A stretch of 20,869 nt of DNA, taken from contig DATKOP010000063.1 of the NCBI GenBank assembly GCA_035524595.1, positions 1 through 20,869 of the forward strand, given 5' to 3'. Positions within the stretch are counted from its first letter, which is position 1. Each line of letters begins with the position of its first letter. Shown in pieces: positions 8,844 through 16,059 of this stretch. Source of the DNA: CAIKZZ01 sp035524595 (GTDB lineage: Bacteria > Pseudomonadota > Gammaproteobacteria > Steroidobacterales > Steroidobacteraceae). The position numbers were made by a program, and so were the translations under genes. Under the pieces are notes generated by a model, which had not been told where the DNA came from, made no database searches, and saw only the letters and a list, made by a program, of their open reading frames with translations.

Positions 8844-10316
8844 ATGGACGTCGGGCTCTACGGCAAGCTCCCGAGTCACGGCGATTTCCTGCGCCGGCGC
8901 GTCAGCGACTCGTTCGTCGGCGCCTGGGACGCCTGGCTGCAGCAGTCGGTGGCCGCGAGCCACGCGGCGCTCGGCGAGCGCTGGCTCGACGTCTACCTGA
9001 CGAGCCCGGTGTGGCGCTTCGCCGCGGCCGCGGGCGTGCTCGGCCACGGGCCGGTGGCCGGCGTCATGACGCCGAGCGTCGACCGCGTCGGGCGCTACTT
9101 CCCGCTCGCGGTCGTCAGCGAGGGACCGTGGGATCCCGAGACGATACCGACGCCGCTCGCGATCGCGGTGCGCGCCGGCCACTGGTTCGACGAGGTCGAG
9201 CGGCTGCTGCTCGCGGCCGTCGGCGCGGACCATCCGGACTTCGATGATCTCGATGCGCGCATCGCGCGCACCGTGACGCTGCTCGAGCCGCTGGCGCGGC
9301 CCGAGCCGGTCGCGCTCGACGAGGAGGACGCGCGCGCCGCCGCCGAAGCCGCCGCCGACGGCTGGTGCCTGCCGCTGGCCTCGGCCGGCGCGCTCGAGGC
9401 GCTCGCGGTGCAGCTCGCCGGGGCGCGGCTCGCGACGCTGCACGCGCCGCTGCTCCTGTGGTGGACCGACGGCTCGACGCTGGTCGCGCCGTGCTGCCTC
9501 GTGACCCGCGGCCTGCCGCATCCGGAGTCGTTCGCGGCCTTTCTCGACGGCGACTGGCACCGCGGCGCCGGGCTCAGGGTCGCGCGCGCCAGCGTCACCG
9601 AAGCGGCCGCGGCGATCGCGACGCTGGCCGACGACGGGCCGGTGCACTACGAGTCGGCCGCGCGCTCCGATCGCGGCCCGGTGCGCACGGTCAACCAGGA
9701 CGCGTTCCTCGAGCGTGCCGAGATCGGCTGCTGGGCGGTCGCCGACGGCATGGGCGGGCACGAGCACGGCGAGATCGCGAGCCGCATGGTCTGCGACGCG
9801 CTCGCGAGCCTGACGCCCGGCGCGACGCTCGAGGCGATGGCGAACGACGTGCGCGACGCGCTGCAGCAGGTCAACGCGCAGCTGCGCCGCGGGGCGACCG
9901 GCGGCACGAGCGGCACGACCGCGGTCATCCTGCTGACGCGCGGCCTGCAGTGGCAGGTGCTGTGGGCCGGCGACAGCCGCCTCTACCGGCTGCGCGCCGG
10001 CGCGCTCGAGCAGCTGACCGACGACCACACGCTGCAGCCGGCGGGCGCGGCCGCCGACGATGGCGATGCCTACGCGATCACCCGCGCGGTCGGCGGCGAC
10101 GTGGTGCTCGAGCTCGACGCGCACCGCGGCCGCGTCCAGCCGGGCGACCGGTTCGTGCTGTGCTCCGACGGGCTGACCCGCGTGCTCGACGCGGCGCGCA
10201 TCGCAGAGCTCGCAGGCGCCGGGCCCGCGGCGGTGGCGGCCGACGCGCTGCTCGCGGCGGCGCTCGCCGCCCACACCACCGACAACGTCACCGTGATCGT
10301 GGTCGTCGCCGACTGA
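8844..10316 (+). CDS. TagF-PppA fusion: T6SS post-translational repressor plus PP2C phosphatase
   Basis: This 490-residue protein joins two T6SS regulators. Residues 1 to about 230 are TagF (SciT/ImpM-like), recognised by LYGKLPSHGDFLRRR near the start and by SVDRVGRYFPL. Residues about 270-490 are a PP2C-family Ser/Thr phosphatase (PppA) with all metal-binding acids in place: VNQD at 283-286, DGMGG at 301-305, GDSR at 376-379, SDG at 441-443 and DN at 480-481. PppA reverses phosphorylation by the kinase PpkA, while TagF represses T6SS by binding Fha; the same fusion is known in Agrobacterium. The ATG is 24 bp after tssM with no strong Shine-Dalgarno. It is the last gene of the operon. No ppkA is present in the window, so it probably lies elsewhere, perhaps upstream. 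The domain calls are secure. Confidence 0.93.
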   Translation: MDVGLYGKLPSHGDFLRRRVSDSFVGAWDAWLQQSVAASHAALGERWLDVYLTSPVWRFAAAAGVLGHGPVAGVMTPSVDRVGRYFPLAVVSEGPWDPETIPTPLAIAVRAGHWFDEVERLLLAAVGADHPDFDDLDARIARTVTLLEPLARPEPVALDEEDARAAAEAAADGWCLPLASAGALEALAVQLAGARLATLHAPLLLWWTDGSTLVAPCCLVTRGLPHPESFAAFLDGDWHRGAGLRVARASVTEAAAAIATLADDGPVHYESAARSDRGPVRTVNQDAFLERAEIGCWAVADGMGGHEHGEIASRMVCDALASLTPGATLEAMANDVRDALQQVNAQLRRGATGGTSGTTAVILLTRGLQWQVLWAGDSRLYRLRAGALEQLTDDHTLQPAGAAADDGDAYAITRAVGGDVVLELDAHRGRVQPGDRFVLCSDGLTRVLDAARIAELAGAGPAAVAADALLAAALAAHTTDNVTVIVVVAD

Positions 10317-10320
10317 CGGC

Positions 10321-10343
10321 CGCGGCGCTCGCTCGCCGCCGCG
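10321..10343. terminator. Possible bidirectional hairpin between convergent genes
   Basis: CGCGGCG (10321-10327) and CGCCGCG (10337-10343) form a perfect 7-bp stem with a 9-nt loop in the 27-bp gap between tagF-pppA and the convergent DUF4412-like gene. Further out, GACT (10311-10314) can pair with AGTC (10346-10349). There is no U-tract on either strand, so it is not a classical intrinsic terminator, and short GC stems are easy to find by chance in this composition. Confidence 0.3.
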
Positions 10344-11135
10344 CTAGTCGTCGCCGCCGGCGCCCGGCTTGCCGAGCGGCTTCTCGGCGTAGCCCTTCGG
10401 GATCTCGAACTTGTCGGCCGGCAGCGACTGGCGCTCGACCTTCGTCACGATCGACTCGCGCGAAAACTGGCCGCCGGACAGGTGGCGGGTCCGCACCGGA
10501 AAGCCGTTCATCTGCTCGAAGCGCTTGATGTACTCGCCGAACATCCGCCCGCCCTGCGGCGTCGCCGACAGCACGTCCTGCACGACCTTGCTCGCCTGGC
10601 GCATCGTCGCAAGCAGCTCGTCGCCGCCCGGCAGGCTGCTGGTCGGCGCCACGCAGACCTCCTCGCTCGGCTTGTTGTCGCGCCGGCCTTCCCAGGTGCG
10701 GCAGCCGTACTGCCCGACCCGGTCGCTCTTGCCGGTGTCGGACCACGCGTAGTCGTGGTGCGCCTGCTGCATGTTCTGCATCATCTGCTCCATCTTCGCG
10801 CGGCGCTCCGGCGGCATGCTGGCGAGCGCCGCCTTCATGCGCTCGTCCATCACCCCCATCTGGCCCTGCATCGCGGCCTTGTCGATCCGGGTGTAGGTGC
10901 GCCGCTCGACGTCCACCTCCCAGATCGCGCCGTCGCGCAGGATCGACATGCGCTGGACGTGGCCGGCGTCGTCGAGCCGGTCGACGCGCAGCAGCGCGCC
11001 CTGCGCGTACCAGACGTCGCGGTCGGACTGCTGGCCCGACTTCACGTCCCGATCCGCCATCTGGATGACGACGCCCGCGCCGGCCGTCGTCGCGGCGGCG
11101 AGGCCGAGCGCGAGCCCGGCGAGTTGCAGTCGCAT
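10344..11135 (-). CDS. Exported DUF4412-like protein of unknown function
   Basis: I start the gene at the ATG at 11133-11135 (263 residues) because it gives a signal peptide, MRLQLAGLALGLAAATTAGA, with likely cleavage after residue 20, and because a near-perfect Shine-Dalgarno (GAGGAGG) lies about 8 bp upstream. The frame stays open upstream to 11276, but that extension is Arg-rich and non-coding in character. The mature protein begins with a beta-rich part (VLIQ-like strands, then a section on an 'I/LRDGAIWEVD' strand and RRTYTRIDK) and a methionine-rich helical stretch at about 88-130, followed by two cysteines (in YGCRTWEG and EEVCVAP) that could form a disulfide. The pattern matches DUF4412-type periplasmic proteins; their role is unknown to me. 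It converges with the T6SS operon and follows lysR on the same strand after 175 bp, so it probably has its own promoter. A T6SS role is not indicated. Confidence 0.75.
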   Translation of the reverse strand: MRLQLAGLALGLAAATTAGAGVVIQMADRDVKSGQQSDRDVWYAQGALLRVDRLDDAGHVQRMSILRDGAIWEVDVERRTYTRIDKAAMQGQMGVMDERMKAALASMPPERRAKMEQMMQNMQQAHHDYAWSDTGKSDRVGQYGCRTWEGRRDNKPSEEVCVAPTSSLPGGDELLATMRQASKVVQDVLSATPQGGRMFGEYIKRFEQMNGFPVRTRHLSGGQFSRESIVTKVERQSLPADKFEIPKGYAEKPLGKPGAGGDD

Positions 11136-11310
11136 GTCGTGGTCCTCCTCACGCGCGTCGTTGATGACCGCGGCGCCGCGCCGCGCACGGTCGGCGCCGT
11201 TCCGCTCAGGTCCTGCGCGGCACCGCGACGACCGCCACCGTGCTCCCCGGGCCGGGGGCCGGCGGCCATTTTGCACCGGCCGCGCCCGGGCGGCCAGTTG
11301 CGCGCCCCCG
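11136..11310. other. Gap between the LysR-type gene and the DUF4412-like gene
   Basis: This 175-bp GC-rich stretch lies between two minus-strand genes. Apart from the GAGGAGG ribosome-binding site at its left end and a weak inverted repeat around an AT-rich core CATTTTGCA (about 11266-11275), flanked by GGCCGG/CCGGCC-type words, I see no gene, RNA or clear promoter in it. It must hold the end of the lysR transcript and probably the promoter of the DUF4412-like gene. Confidence 0.4.
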
Positions 11311-12219
11311 CTACGCCACGGCCGCGCCGGCCCGCGCGCAGGCCGCGATCAGCAGGCGCGCGAGGCCGCGCGCCGCCGGGCCCGCGGCGTCGCGGTCGGC
11401 GTAGACGAGGTGCAGGTCCACGACCCGGCTGCCGCCGTCCGCGAGCGGCAGCGGCGCGAGCAGCCCGCTCGCGAGCTCGGCGCGGATGTGCTCGCGCGGC
11501 AGCCACGCGAAGCCGAGCCCGTGCTTCAGCATCTCGATCGAGGTCTTGACGTGCGACACCGTCCAGCGCTGCTCGGCGCCGAGCCAGCCGGCGTCGAGGC
11601 GGCGCTTGCTGCCGCTGTCGCGCACGACGATCTGCCGCTCGGCCTTGAGGTCCTCGAGCGTGACCGACCGCCCGAGCGCATGGAGCGCGTGGTCACGGTG
11701 CGCGACCGGCACGAACTCGACCGCCATGAGGCGCGTGCCGAGGAAGCCGGGCGGCAGCTGGCCGACGATCGCGAGCTCCACCTCACGCCTGAGGAGCGCC
11801 TCGGTCGTGCCCGACAGCACCGACTCGACCACCTCCACTCGCGTCGCCCGGCAGACCGGCCCGAAGGCACCGAGCGCCTCGTAGAGCAGCGCCGGCGGGA
11901 AGATGAGGTCGACCGCGATCCTGAGCTCCCCTTCCCAGCCTTCGGCGAGGCTCTGCGCCAGCGCCTCGAGGCTGCCGAGCTCGGCGAGCACGGCGCGCGC
12001 GCGGCGCAGGAGCGTCGTGCCGGCCTCGGTCAGCACCGTGCGCCGGCCGCGCGACTCGGTGAGCGCGACCGGCAGCTGCGCCTGCAGCTGCTGCACGGCG
12101 TAGCTGACCGCGGACTGGCTGCGGTCGAGCGCCTCGCCCGCGGCGGCGAAGCCGCCCTCGTCGACGACCGCGGCGAGCACGGCCCACTGGTCCAGGGAGG
12201 TCTTGGGCGCCTTTGCCAT
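11311..12219 (-). CDS. LysR-type transcriptional regulator
   Basis: This 302-residue protein has the standard LysR layout: a winged helix-turn-helix at about 8-67, with the recognition region around AAAGEALDRSQSAVSYAVQQ, a linker helix, then the periplasmic-binding-protein-like effector domain from about 95 to 295. It is a DNA-binding regulator that most likely responds to a small molecule. It is transcribed divergently from azoR and pirin with 102 bp between the two start codons, and that gap holds two LysR-box-like sites, one of them only 4 bp before this gene's start. Self-repression and control of azoR-pirin are therefore likely. Partners of this kind often sense quinones or other electrophiles, but the ligand cannot be read from the sequence. 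The Shine-Dalgarno is weak; no other Met start is near. Confidence 0.9.
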   Translation of the reverse strand: MAKAPKTSLDQWAVLAAVVDEGGFAAAGEALDRSQSAVSYAVQQLQAQLPVALTESRGRRTVLTEAGTTLLRRARAVLAELGSLEALAQSLAEGWEGELRIAVDLIFPPALLYEALGAFGPVCRATRVEVVESVLSGTTEALLRREVELAIVGQLPPGFLGTRLMAVEFVPVAHRDHALHALGRSVTLEDLKAERQIVVRDSGSKRRLDAGWLGAEQRWTVSHVKTSIEMLKHGLGFAWLPREHIRAELASGLLAPLPLADGGSRVVDLHLVYADRDAAGPAARGLARLLIAACARAGAAVA

Positions 12220-12223
12220 GATA

Positions 12224-12240
12224 GATCCGAAAATCAGATC
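12224..12240. promoter_or_regulatory. LysR-box-like operator, site 1 (GATC-N9-GATC)
   Basis: GATCCGAAAATCAGATC reads as ATC-N9-GAT (12225-12239) and satisfies the T-N11-A rule of LysR-type regulators (T12226, A12238). It lies 4 bp upstream of the lysR start, so binding here would also block lysR. If azoR is transcribed from about 12296, the site's centre (12232) is near -64, where the recognition site of this regulator family usually lies. Confidence 0.55.
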
Positions 12241-12261
12241 AATAGGAGCAGGATTTCCCGG

Positions 12262-12289
12262 TTGATTATCCGCTATTCAGATATAGATT
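12262..12289 (+). promoter_or_regulatory. Candidate azoR-pirin promoter
   Basis: TTGATT (12262-12267) and TAGATT (12284-12289) are separated by 16 bp and each match four of six consensus bases. They lie in the only AT-rich patch for kilobases. The predicted start of transcription is about 12296, giving a leader of roughly 26 nt. Operator site 2 falls within the spacer. Confidence 0.45.
12267..12283. promoter_or_regulatory. LysR-box-like operator, site 2 (TATC-N9-GATA)
   Basis: TATCCGCTATTCAGATA contains ATC-N9-GAT (12268-12282) and T-N11-A (T12269, A12281). Its centre is 43 bp from that of site 1, close to four helical turns, so two regulator dimers would sit on the same face of the DNA. Relative to a start near 12296 its centre is about -21, the usual place of the second, activation-type site of LysR regulators. 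Confidence 0.55.
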
Positions 12290-12293
12290 GGGA

Positions 12294-12318
12294 ACCCTCG
12301 ACGAACATCAACGAGGGT
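12294..12318 (+). promoter_or_regulatory. 5'-leader hairpin covering the azoR Shine-Dalgarno
   Basis: ACCCTCG (12294-12300) and CGAGGGT (12312-12318) form a perfect 7-bp stem around an 11-nt loop, extendable past one mismatch by two G-C pairs (12291-12292 with 12320-12321). The right arm contains GAGGG (12313-12317), the ribosome-binding site 4 bp before the azoR ATG. In RNA the stem would hide that site. It could equally be a DNA palindrome for a second regulator. Confidence 0.5.
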
Positions 12319-12321
12319 CCC

Positions 12322-12936
12322 ATGAAGACGCTGCTGCAGATCAACTCGAGCCTGGCGGGCGAGCACGCCGCCTCCACCGCGCTCGCCGACCGCCTGGTCG
12401 CGGGCCTCCTCGCCCGCACGCCGGGCCTCGCGGTCGTGCGCCGCAACCTCGGCGCCGAGCCGCTGCCGCACCTCGATGCAGCGCGCCTCGCCGCGCTCGG
12501 CAAGCCCGCCGCGGAGCGCACGGCTGCCGAGGCCGCGATCGCCGCCGAGGCCGACGCCGTGATCGCCGAGGTGCAGGCCGCCGGGCAGATCGTGATCGCG
12601 GCGCCCATGTACAACTTCAGCGCGCCCTCGACGCTCAAGAGCTGGTTCGACCACCTGGCGCGCGCCGGGACCACGTTCCGCTACACGGCGCACGGCCCCG
12701 AGGGGCTCCTGACCGGCAAGCGCGCGACGCTCGTGACCACGCGCGGCGGCGTGCACCGCGACCGGCCGCAGGACCACCTGGTGCCGTACGTGCGCACGAT
12801 GCTCGCCTTCGTCGGCGTCACCGACCTCGAGGTCGTGTACGCCGAGGGTCTCGCGCTCGGTGCCGCGCCCCGCGACGCCGCGCTCGAGGGCGCGCGCGTC
12901 GAGATAGACTCACTGGCCGCGCGGCGCGCGGCCTGA
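12322..12936 (+). CDS. azoR: FMN-dependent NADH:quinone oxidoreductase / azoreductase
   Basis: AzoR is a cytoplasmic flavodoxin-fold dimer that uses NADH and FMN to reduce quinones (two-electron, protective) and azo dyes. The 204-residue product matches the family over its length: N-terminal LLQINSSLAGEHA, then the FMN-contact loop APMYNF (94-99), the STLKSWFDHLARAG.TFRYT region, GPEGL, TTRGG at 139-143 and a C-terminal FVGVTDLEVVYAEG. I choose the ATG at 12322 because of the GAGGG just upstream and because the long frame reaching back to 10897 is antisense to lysR and not coding. The pirin gene follows after 10 bp, so the two form an operon. Regulation is probably by the divergent LysR protein. 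Confidence 0.94.
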   Translation: MKTLLQINSSLAGEHAASTALADRLVAGLLARTPGLAVVRRNLGAEPLPHLDAARLAALGKPAAERTAAEAAIAAEADAVIAEVQAAGQIVIAAPMYNFSAPSTLKSWFDHLARAGTTFRYTAHGPEGLLTGKRATLVTTRGGVHRDRPQDHLVPYVRTMLAFVGVTDLEVVYAEGLALGAAPRDAALEGARVEIDSLAARRAA

Positions 12937-12946
12937 AGGAGCTGCC

Positions 12947-13798
12947 ATGACCTCCCGTACCGTTGCAGGCATCCTCACCGGGCGACCGACCTCGGACGGC
13001 GGCGGCGTGCGCCTGACGCGCGTCGTCAGTCCCGAGCAGGGCCTCGACCCGTTCCTGCTGCTCGACGAGTTCGACTCGAGCTCGGCGGCCGACTACATCG
13101 CCGGCTTTCCCGCGCACCCGCACCGCGGCTTCGAGACCGTCACCTACATGCTCGACGGCCACATGCTGCACGAGGACCACCTCGGCCACCGCGGCGACCT
13201 GAGGCCGGGCGGCGTGCAATGGATGACCGCGGGCCGCGGCATCATCCACTCCGAGATGCCGCAGCAGGTGGCGGGCCGCATGCGCGGCTTCCAGCTCTGG
13301 ATCAACCTGCCGGCCGCCGACAAGATGCAGCCGGCGGCGTACCAGGACCTCGAGCCCGAGCGCATCCCGACCGTGACCGTTCCCGGTGCCACGGTGCGGG
13401 TCGTGGCCGGCGCCTTCGTGCCGGCCGCCGGCGGCGACGCCGTCGCCGGCCCGGTCGCGGGCGGCGCGACGCGGCCGTTCTACCTCGACGTCGGCCTCGA
13501 GGCCGGGGCGGCGCTCGCGCTCGCGACGCCGGCCGGCCACCGGGTGCTCGCCTACGTGTTCGAGGGCGAGGCCAGGGTCGGCGACCGGGTGCTGACCAAG
13601 GGCCAGCTGGCGCGCCTCGGTGACGGCACGACGCTTGAGCTCGCCGCGACGGCGCGGGCCGCGCGGGTGCTCGTGATCGGCGGCCGGCCGCTCGGCGAGC
13701 CGGTCGTCCACTACGGGCCGTTCGTCATGAACACGGCGGCCGAGGTCGAGCAGGCGGTGCGGGACTTCCGCAGCGGGCGCCTCACCGACGCCGCCTGA
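12947..13798 (+). CDS. Pirin family protein (bicupin, probable quercetinase-like)
   Basis: Pirins are cytoplasmic two-cupin iron proteins; several bacterial members oxidise quercetin and others bind transcription or metabolic proteins. The 283-residue product has all four expected metal ligands in the N-terminal cupin: H57 and H59 in HPHRGFE, and H101 and E103 in IHSEMP. The C-terminal cupin spans about 150-280. Start: ATG with AAGGAG 5 bp upstream, 10 bp after the azoR stop. Association with a quinone reductase under one LysR regulator suggests a role in handling quinones, flavonoids or oxidative electrophiles, which is an inference from neighbourhood. The substrate cannot be told from sequence. 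Confidence 0.93.
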   Translation: MTSRTVAGILTGRPTSDGGGVRLTRVVSPEQGLDPFLLLDEFDSSSAADYIAGFPAHPHRGFETVTYMLDGHMLHEDHLGHRGDLRPGGVQWMTAGRGIIHSEMPQQVAGRMRGFQLWINLPAADKMQPAAYQDLEPERIPTVTVPGATVRVVAGAFVPAAGGDAVAGPVAGGATRPFYLDVGLEAGAALALATPAGHRVLAYVFEGEARVGDRVLTKGQLARLGDGTTLELAATARAARVLVIGGRPLGEPVVHYGPFVMNTAAEVEQAVRDFRSGRLTDAA

Positions 13799-13833
13799 GC
13801 GGCAGGCGGCTACCGGCCGGGCGGCCCGCGGGG

Positions 13834-13839
13834 CACAAT
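13834..13839 (+). promoter_or_regulatory. -10-like box directly before the hybrid kinase gene
   Basis: CACAAT (13834-13839) lies 6 bp before the ATG of the kinase gene in an otherwise all-GC 47-bp gap. If used, transcription would begin at or next to the start codon, giving a leaderless mRNA. No good -35 is visible. Confidence 0.3.
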
Positions 13840-13845
13840 CGGCGG

Positions 13846-16059
13846 ATGGGCGGCGACGCGGCGGACGAGATCCTGCCGGACCAGGTGGCGCTGATGTGCC
13901 GCCTGTTCTATTTCCCGGCCGCCGCCACCGTCCCGGGCGCGACCTTCGTGACGCTCGCGATGGGGCCGACCGTCAGCGTCGCGGCGCGCGCCGGCTGGGT
14001 GGGCGCGGTCGCCGCGGTCGCGCTCGCGCGCCTGCTCGTCAGCCGCGCCTACCTCCGGCGGCCGCGCGGACCCGACGAGGCGCGGCGCTGGCTGTGGGGC
14101 CTCTTCGGCCTGACGGCGCTCGCGGGCTTCGCGTGGTCCTTCGGCGGCACGCTGCTCCTGCCGGTCAACCAGCCGGTGCGCGAGTCGCTGACCGCGATGT
14201 GCCTGATCGCGGCGCTGGCGGCCGGCTGGAGCTCGGTGTCGCCGGTCAACGGCGCCTTCGCCGCGCTCGCGCTGCCGTTCGTGCTGCCGCTCGCCGCCTG
14301 GCAGCTGCAGACCGGCTTCTGGCCGCGGCAGGTGCTCGGCGTCGTCTACCTGATCATCGTGCTGGTCATGCTCGGCGCCGCGACCCGCACCGCGCGCACG
14401 ACGCGCGAGCAGTTCCGCCTGGCGCGCGAGAACGGGCAGCTCGCCGCGCGCCTCGGCGCGGAGCGCGACGCGCTCGACCGGGCCAACGCCGAGCTGCGCC
14501 GCGCCAACGAGGCCAAGTCGCGCTTCCTCGGCCACATGAGCCACGAGCTGCGCACGCCGCTGACGGTGATCCTCGGCTACAGCGATCTGCTGCTGCGCGA
14601 CGAGGCCGAGCGCCGCCGCGCCGAGGCGCTCGAGCGCATCAAGAGCGCCGGCGGCGCGCTGCTCGCGGTCGTCAACGACCTGCTCGAGGTCGCGAGCATC
14701 GACGCCGGGCGCCTGACGCTGCACGAGGACGACTTCGCACCGGCCGAGCTGCTCGAGGAGGTGCTCGGCGTGCTGCGTGGCCACCCGGAGGCGCGCGAGC
14801 GCGAGATCAACGCGACGCGCGCCGACGACCTGCCGCCGCGGCTGCGGGCCGACCGCGAGCGGCTGCGGCAGGTGCTGCTCAACCTCGGCGCACACGCGCT
14901 GCGCGCGTCGGCGCGCGGCCGCATCGCGCTCGCGATGCGCGCCGTGACCGGCGACGGCGGCGCGCGGCTGCGCGCCGAGGTCGACTACGCCGGCGGCGAG
15001 CTCGCGCCCGAGGCGCAGGCGCAGCTGTTCGAGCCGTTCGCCGGCCCCGGCGGGCTGGCCGGGCGCGGCGCCGGCGACGCCGGGCTCGGCCTCGCGATCA
15101 GCCGCTCGATCGTCGAGCGCATGGGCGGCGAGATCGGCGTCGCGAGCGCGCCCGGTCGCGGCACGACGCTCTGGTTCGAGGTGCCGCTGCAGCGCGTCGA
15201 GCCGGCGCCGGCGCCCGCCGTGCGCTTCGGCGCGCGCGTGCCCGAGGCCTTCGCCGGCGCCGTGCTGATCGCCGAGGACGTCGCCGAGACGCGCGAGTTC
15301 CTGGCGCGCTTCGTGCGCGAGACCGGCTGCGCGCCGGTGGTCGCGGTGGCCAACGGCCGCGAGCTGCTCGCCGCGGCACGCGGCACGCGCTTCGACCTGA
15401 TGCTGGTCGACTGGCGCATGCCGGAGCTCGACGGCCTCGCGGCGATCGCCGAGCTGCGCGCCGCCGAGCGCGCGGCCGGCCGGCCGCGCACGCCGGCGGT
15501 GGTGGTGACGGCCGAGGCCGCCAGCGCCGAGGAGCAGGCGCAGTGCCTCGCCGCCGGTGCCGACGCCGTGGTCGAGAAGCCGGTCGACCTCGACCGGCTG
15601 GCCGCCGTGCTGCGCCGCTGGCTGCGCGAGCCGACCGCGGTCGCCGCCGCCGCGACCCCCGCGGCCGCGGCACGGCGCGCGGTGCTGGTCGCCGACGACC
15701 ACCCCGCCAATCGCCAGCTGCTCAAGGAGCTGCTCGAGGAGGAGGGCTTCGGGCGCGTCGAGGCGGTCAGCTCCGGCCTCGAGGCGGTGGCCGCCTGGGA
15801 GCAGGGCATCTACGACGTGCTGCTGCTCGACTGGCAGATGCCTGGCCTCGACGGGCTCGGCGCGCTGCGCCGCATCCGCGCGCTCGAGAGCGAGCTCGGC
15901 CGGCCGCGCACCGCGGTCGTGATGGTCACCGGCCGGCTCAGCGACGCCGAGCGACGCGCCTGCTTCGCCGCGGGCGCCGACGGCTGCGTCGGCAAGCCGT
16001 ACTCGCCGGAGGAGCTGCTCGGCGCCGCCGAGCGCGCGCTGCAGTCGGTTGGCCGCTGA
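13846..16059 (+). CDS. Membrane hybrid histidine kinase with two receiver domains and a degenerate ATP site
   Basis: The 737-residue protein has about six membrane segments (20-185), a short coiled coil (about 190-225), a dimerisation/phosphoacceptor domain with H-box HMSHELRTP (acceptor His233), an HATPase-like domain (about 335-455) and two receivers. Receiver 1 (about 473-590) has E477/D478, D522 and K578; receiver 2 (about 612-730) has D617/D618, D662 and K717, so both look able to accept phosphate. The G2 box DAGLGLA (411-417) is intact, but the N-box is N346-LGA-H350, with His for the usual Asn, and the G1 region DYAGGEL (380-386) does not fit DxGxG. Autophosphorylation may be weak or lost. 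The signal and output are unknown; there is no effector domain, so a separate HPt or regulator is expected. No Shine-Dalgarno is seen. Confidence 0.9.
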   Translation: MGGDAADEILPDQVALMCRLFYFPAAATVPGATFVTLAMGPTVSVAARAGWVGAVAAVALARLLVSRAYLRRPRGPDEARRWLWGLFGLTALAGFAWSFGGTLLLPVNQPVRESLTAMCLIAALAAGWSSVSPVNGAFAALALPFVLPLAAWQLQTGFWPRQVLGVVYLIIVLVMLGAATRTARTTREQFRLARENGQLAARLGAERDALDRANAELRRANEAKSRFLGHMSHELRTPLTVILGYSDLLLRDEAERRRAEALERIKSAGGALLAVVNDLLEVASIDAGRLTLHEDDFAPAELLEEVLGVLRGHPEAREREINATRADDLPPRLRADRERLRQVLLNLGAHALRASARGRIALAMRAVTGDGGARLRAEVDYAGGELAPEAQAQLFEPFAGPGGLAGRGAGDAGLGLAISRSIVERMGGEIGVASAPGRGTTLWFEVPLQRVEPAPAPAVRFGARVPEAFAGAVLIAEDVAETREFLARFVRETGCAPVVAVANGRELLAAARGTRFDLMLVDWRMPELDGLAAIAELRAAERAAGRPRTPAVVVTAEAASAEEQAQCLAAGADAVVEKPVDLDRLAAVLRRWLREPTAVAAAATPAAAARRAVLVADDHPANRQLLKELLEEEGFGRVEAVSSGLEAVAAWEQGIYDVLLLDWQMPGLDGLGALRRIRALESELGRPRTAVVMVTGRLSDAERRACFAAGADGCVGKPYSPEELLGAAERALQSVGR

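Noticed and set aside
5465..9247. A 1260-codon plus-strand frame overlapping tssM in another frame
   Set aside because: Out-of-frame shadow rich in Arg-Ala; tssM in the proper frame has Walker motifs and membrane segments.
5223..10274. A 1683-codon open frame on the minus strand, antisense to tssM and tagF-pppA
   Set aside because: The translation is dominated by Arg, Ala and Gly, without domains. It mirrors the codon structure of the plus-strand genes, which have clear motifs; high GC removes stop codons from the antisense frame.
10897..12321. Long plus-strand open frame leading into azoR
   Set aside because: It is antisense to lysR and has no AzoR similarity until the ATG at 12322, which has a Shine-Dalgarno.
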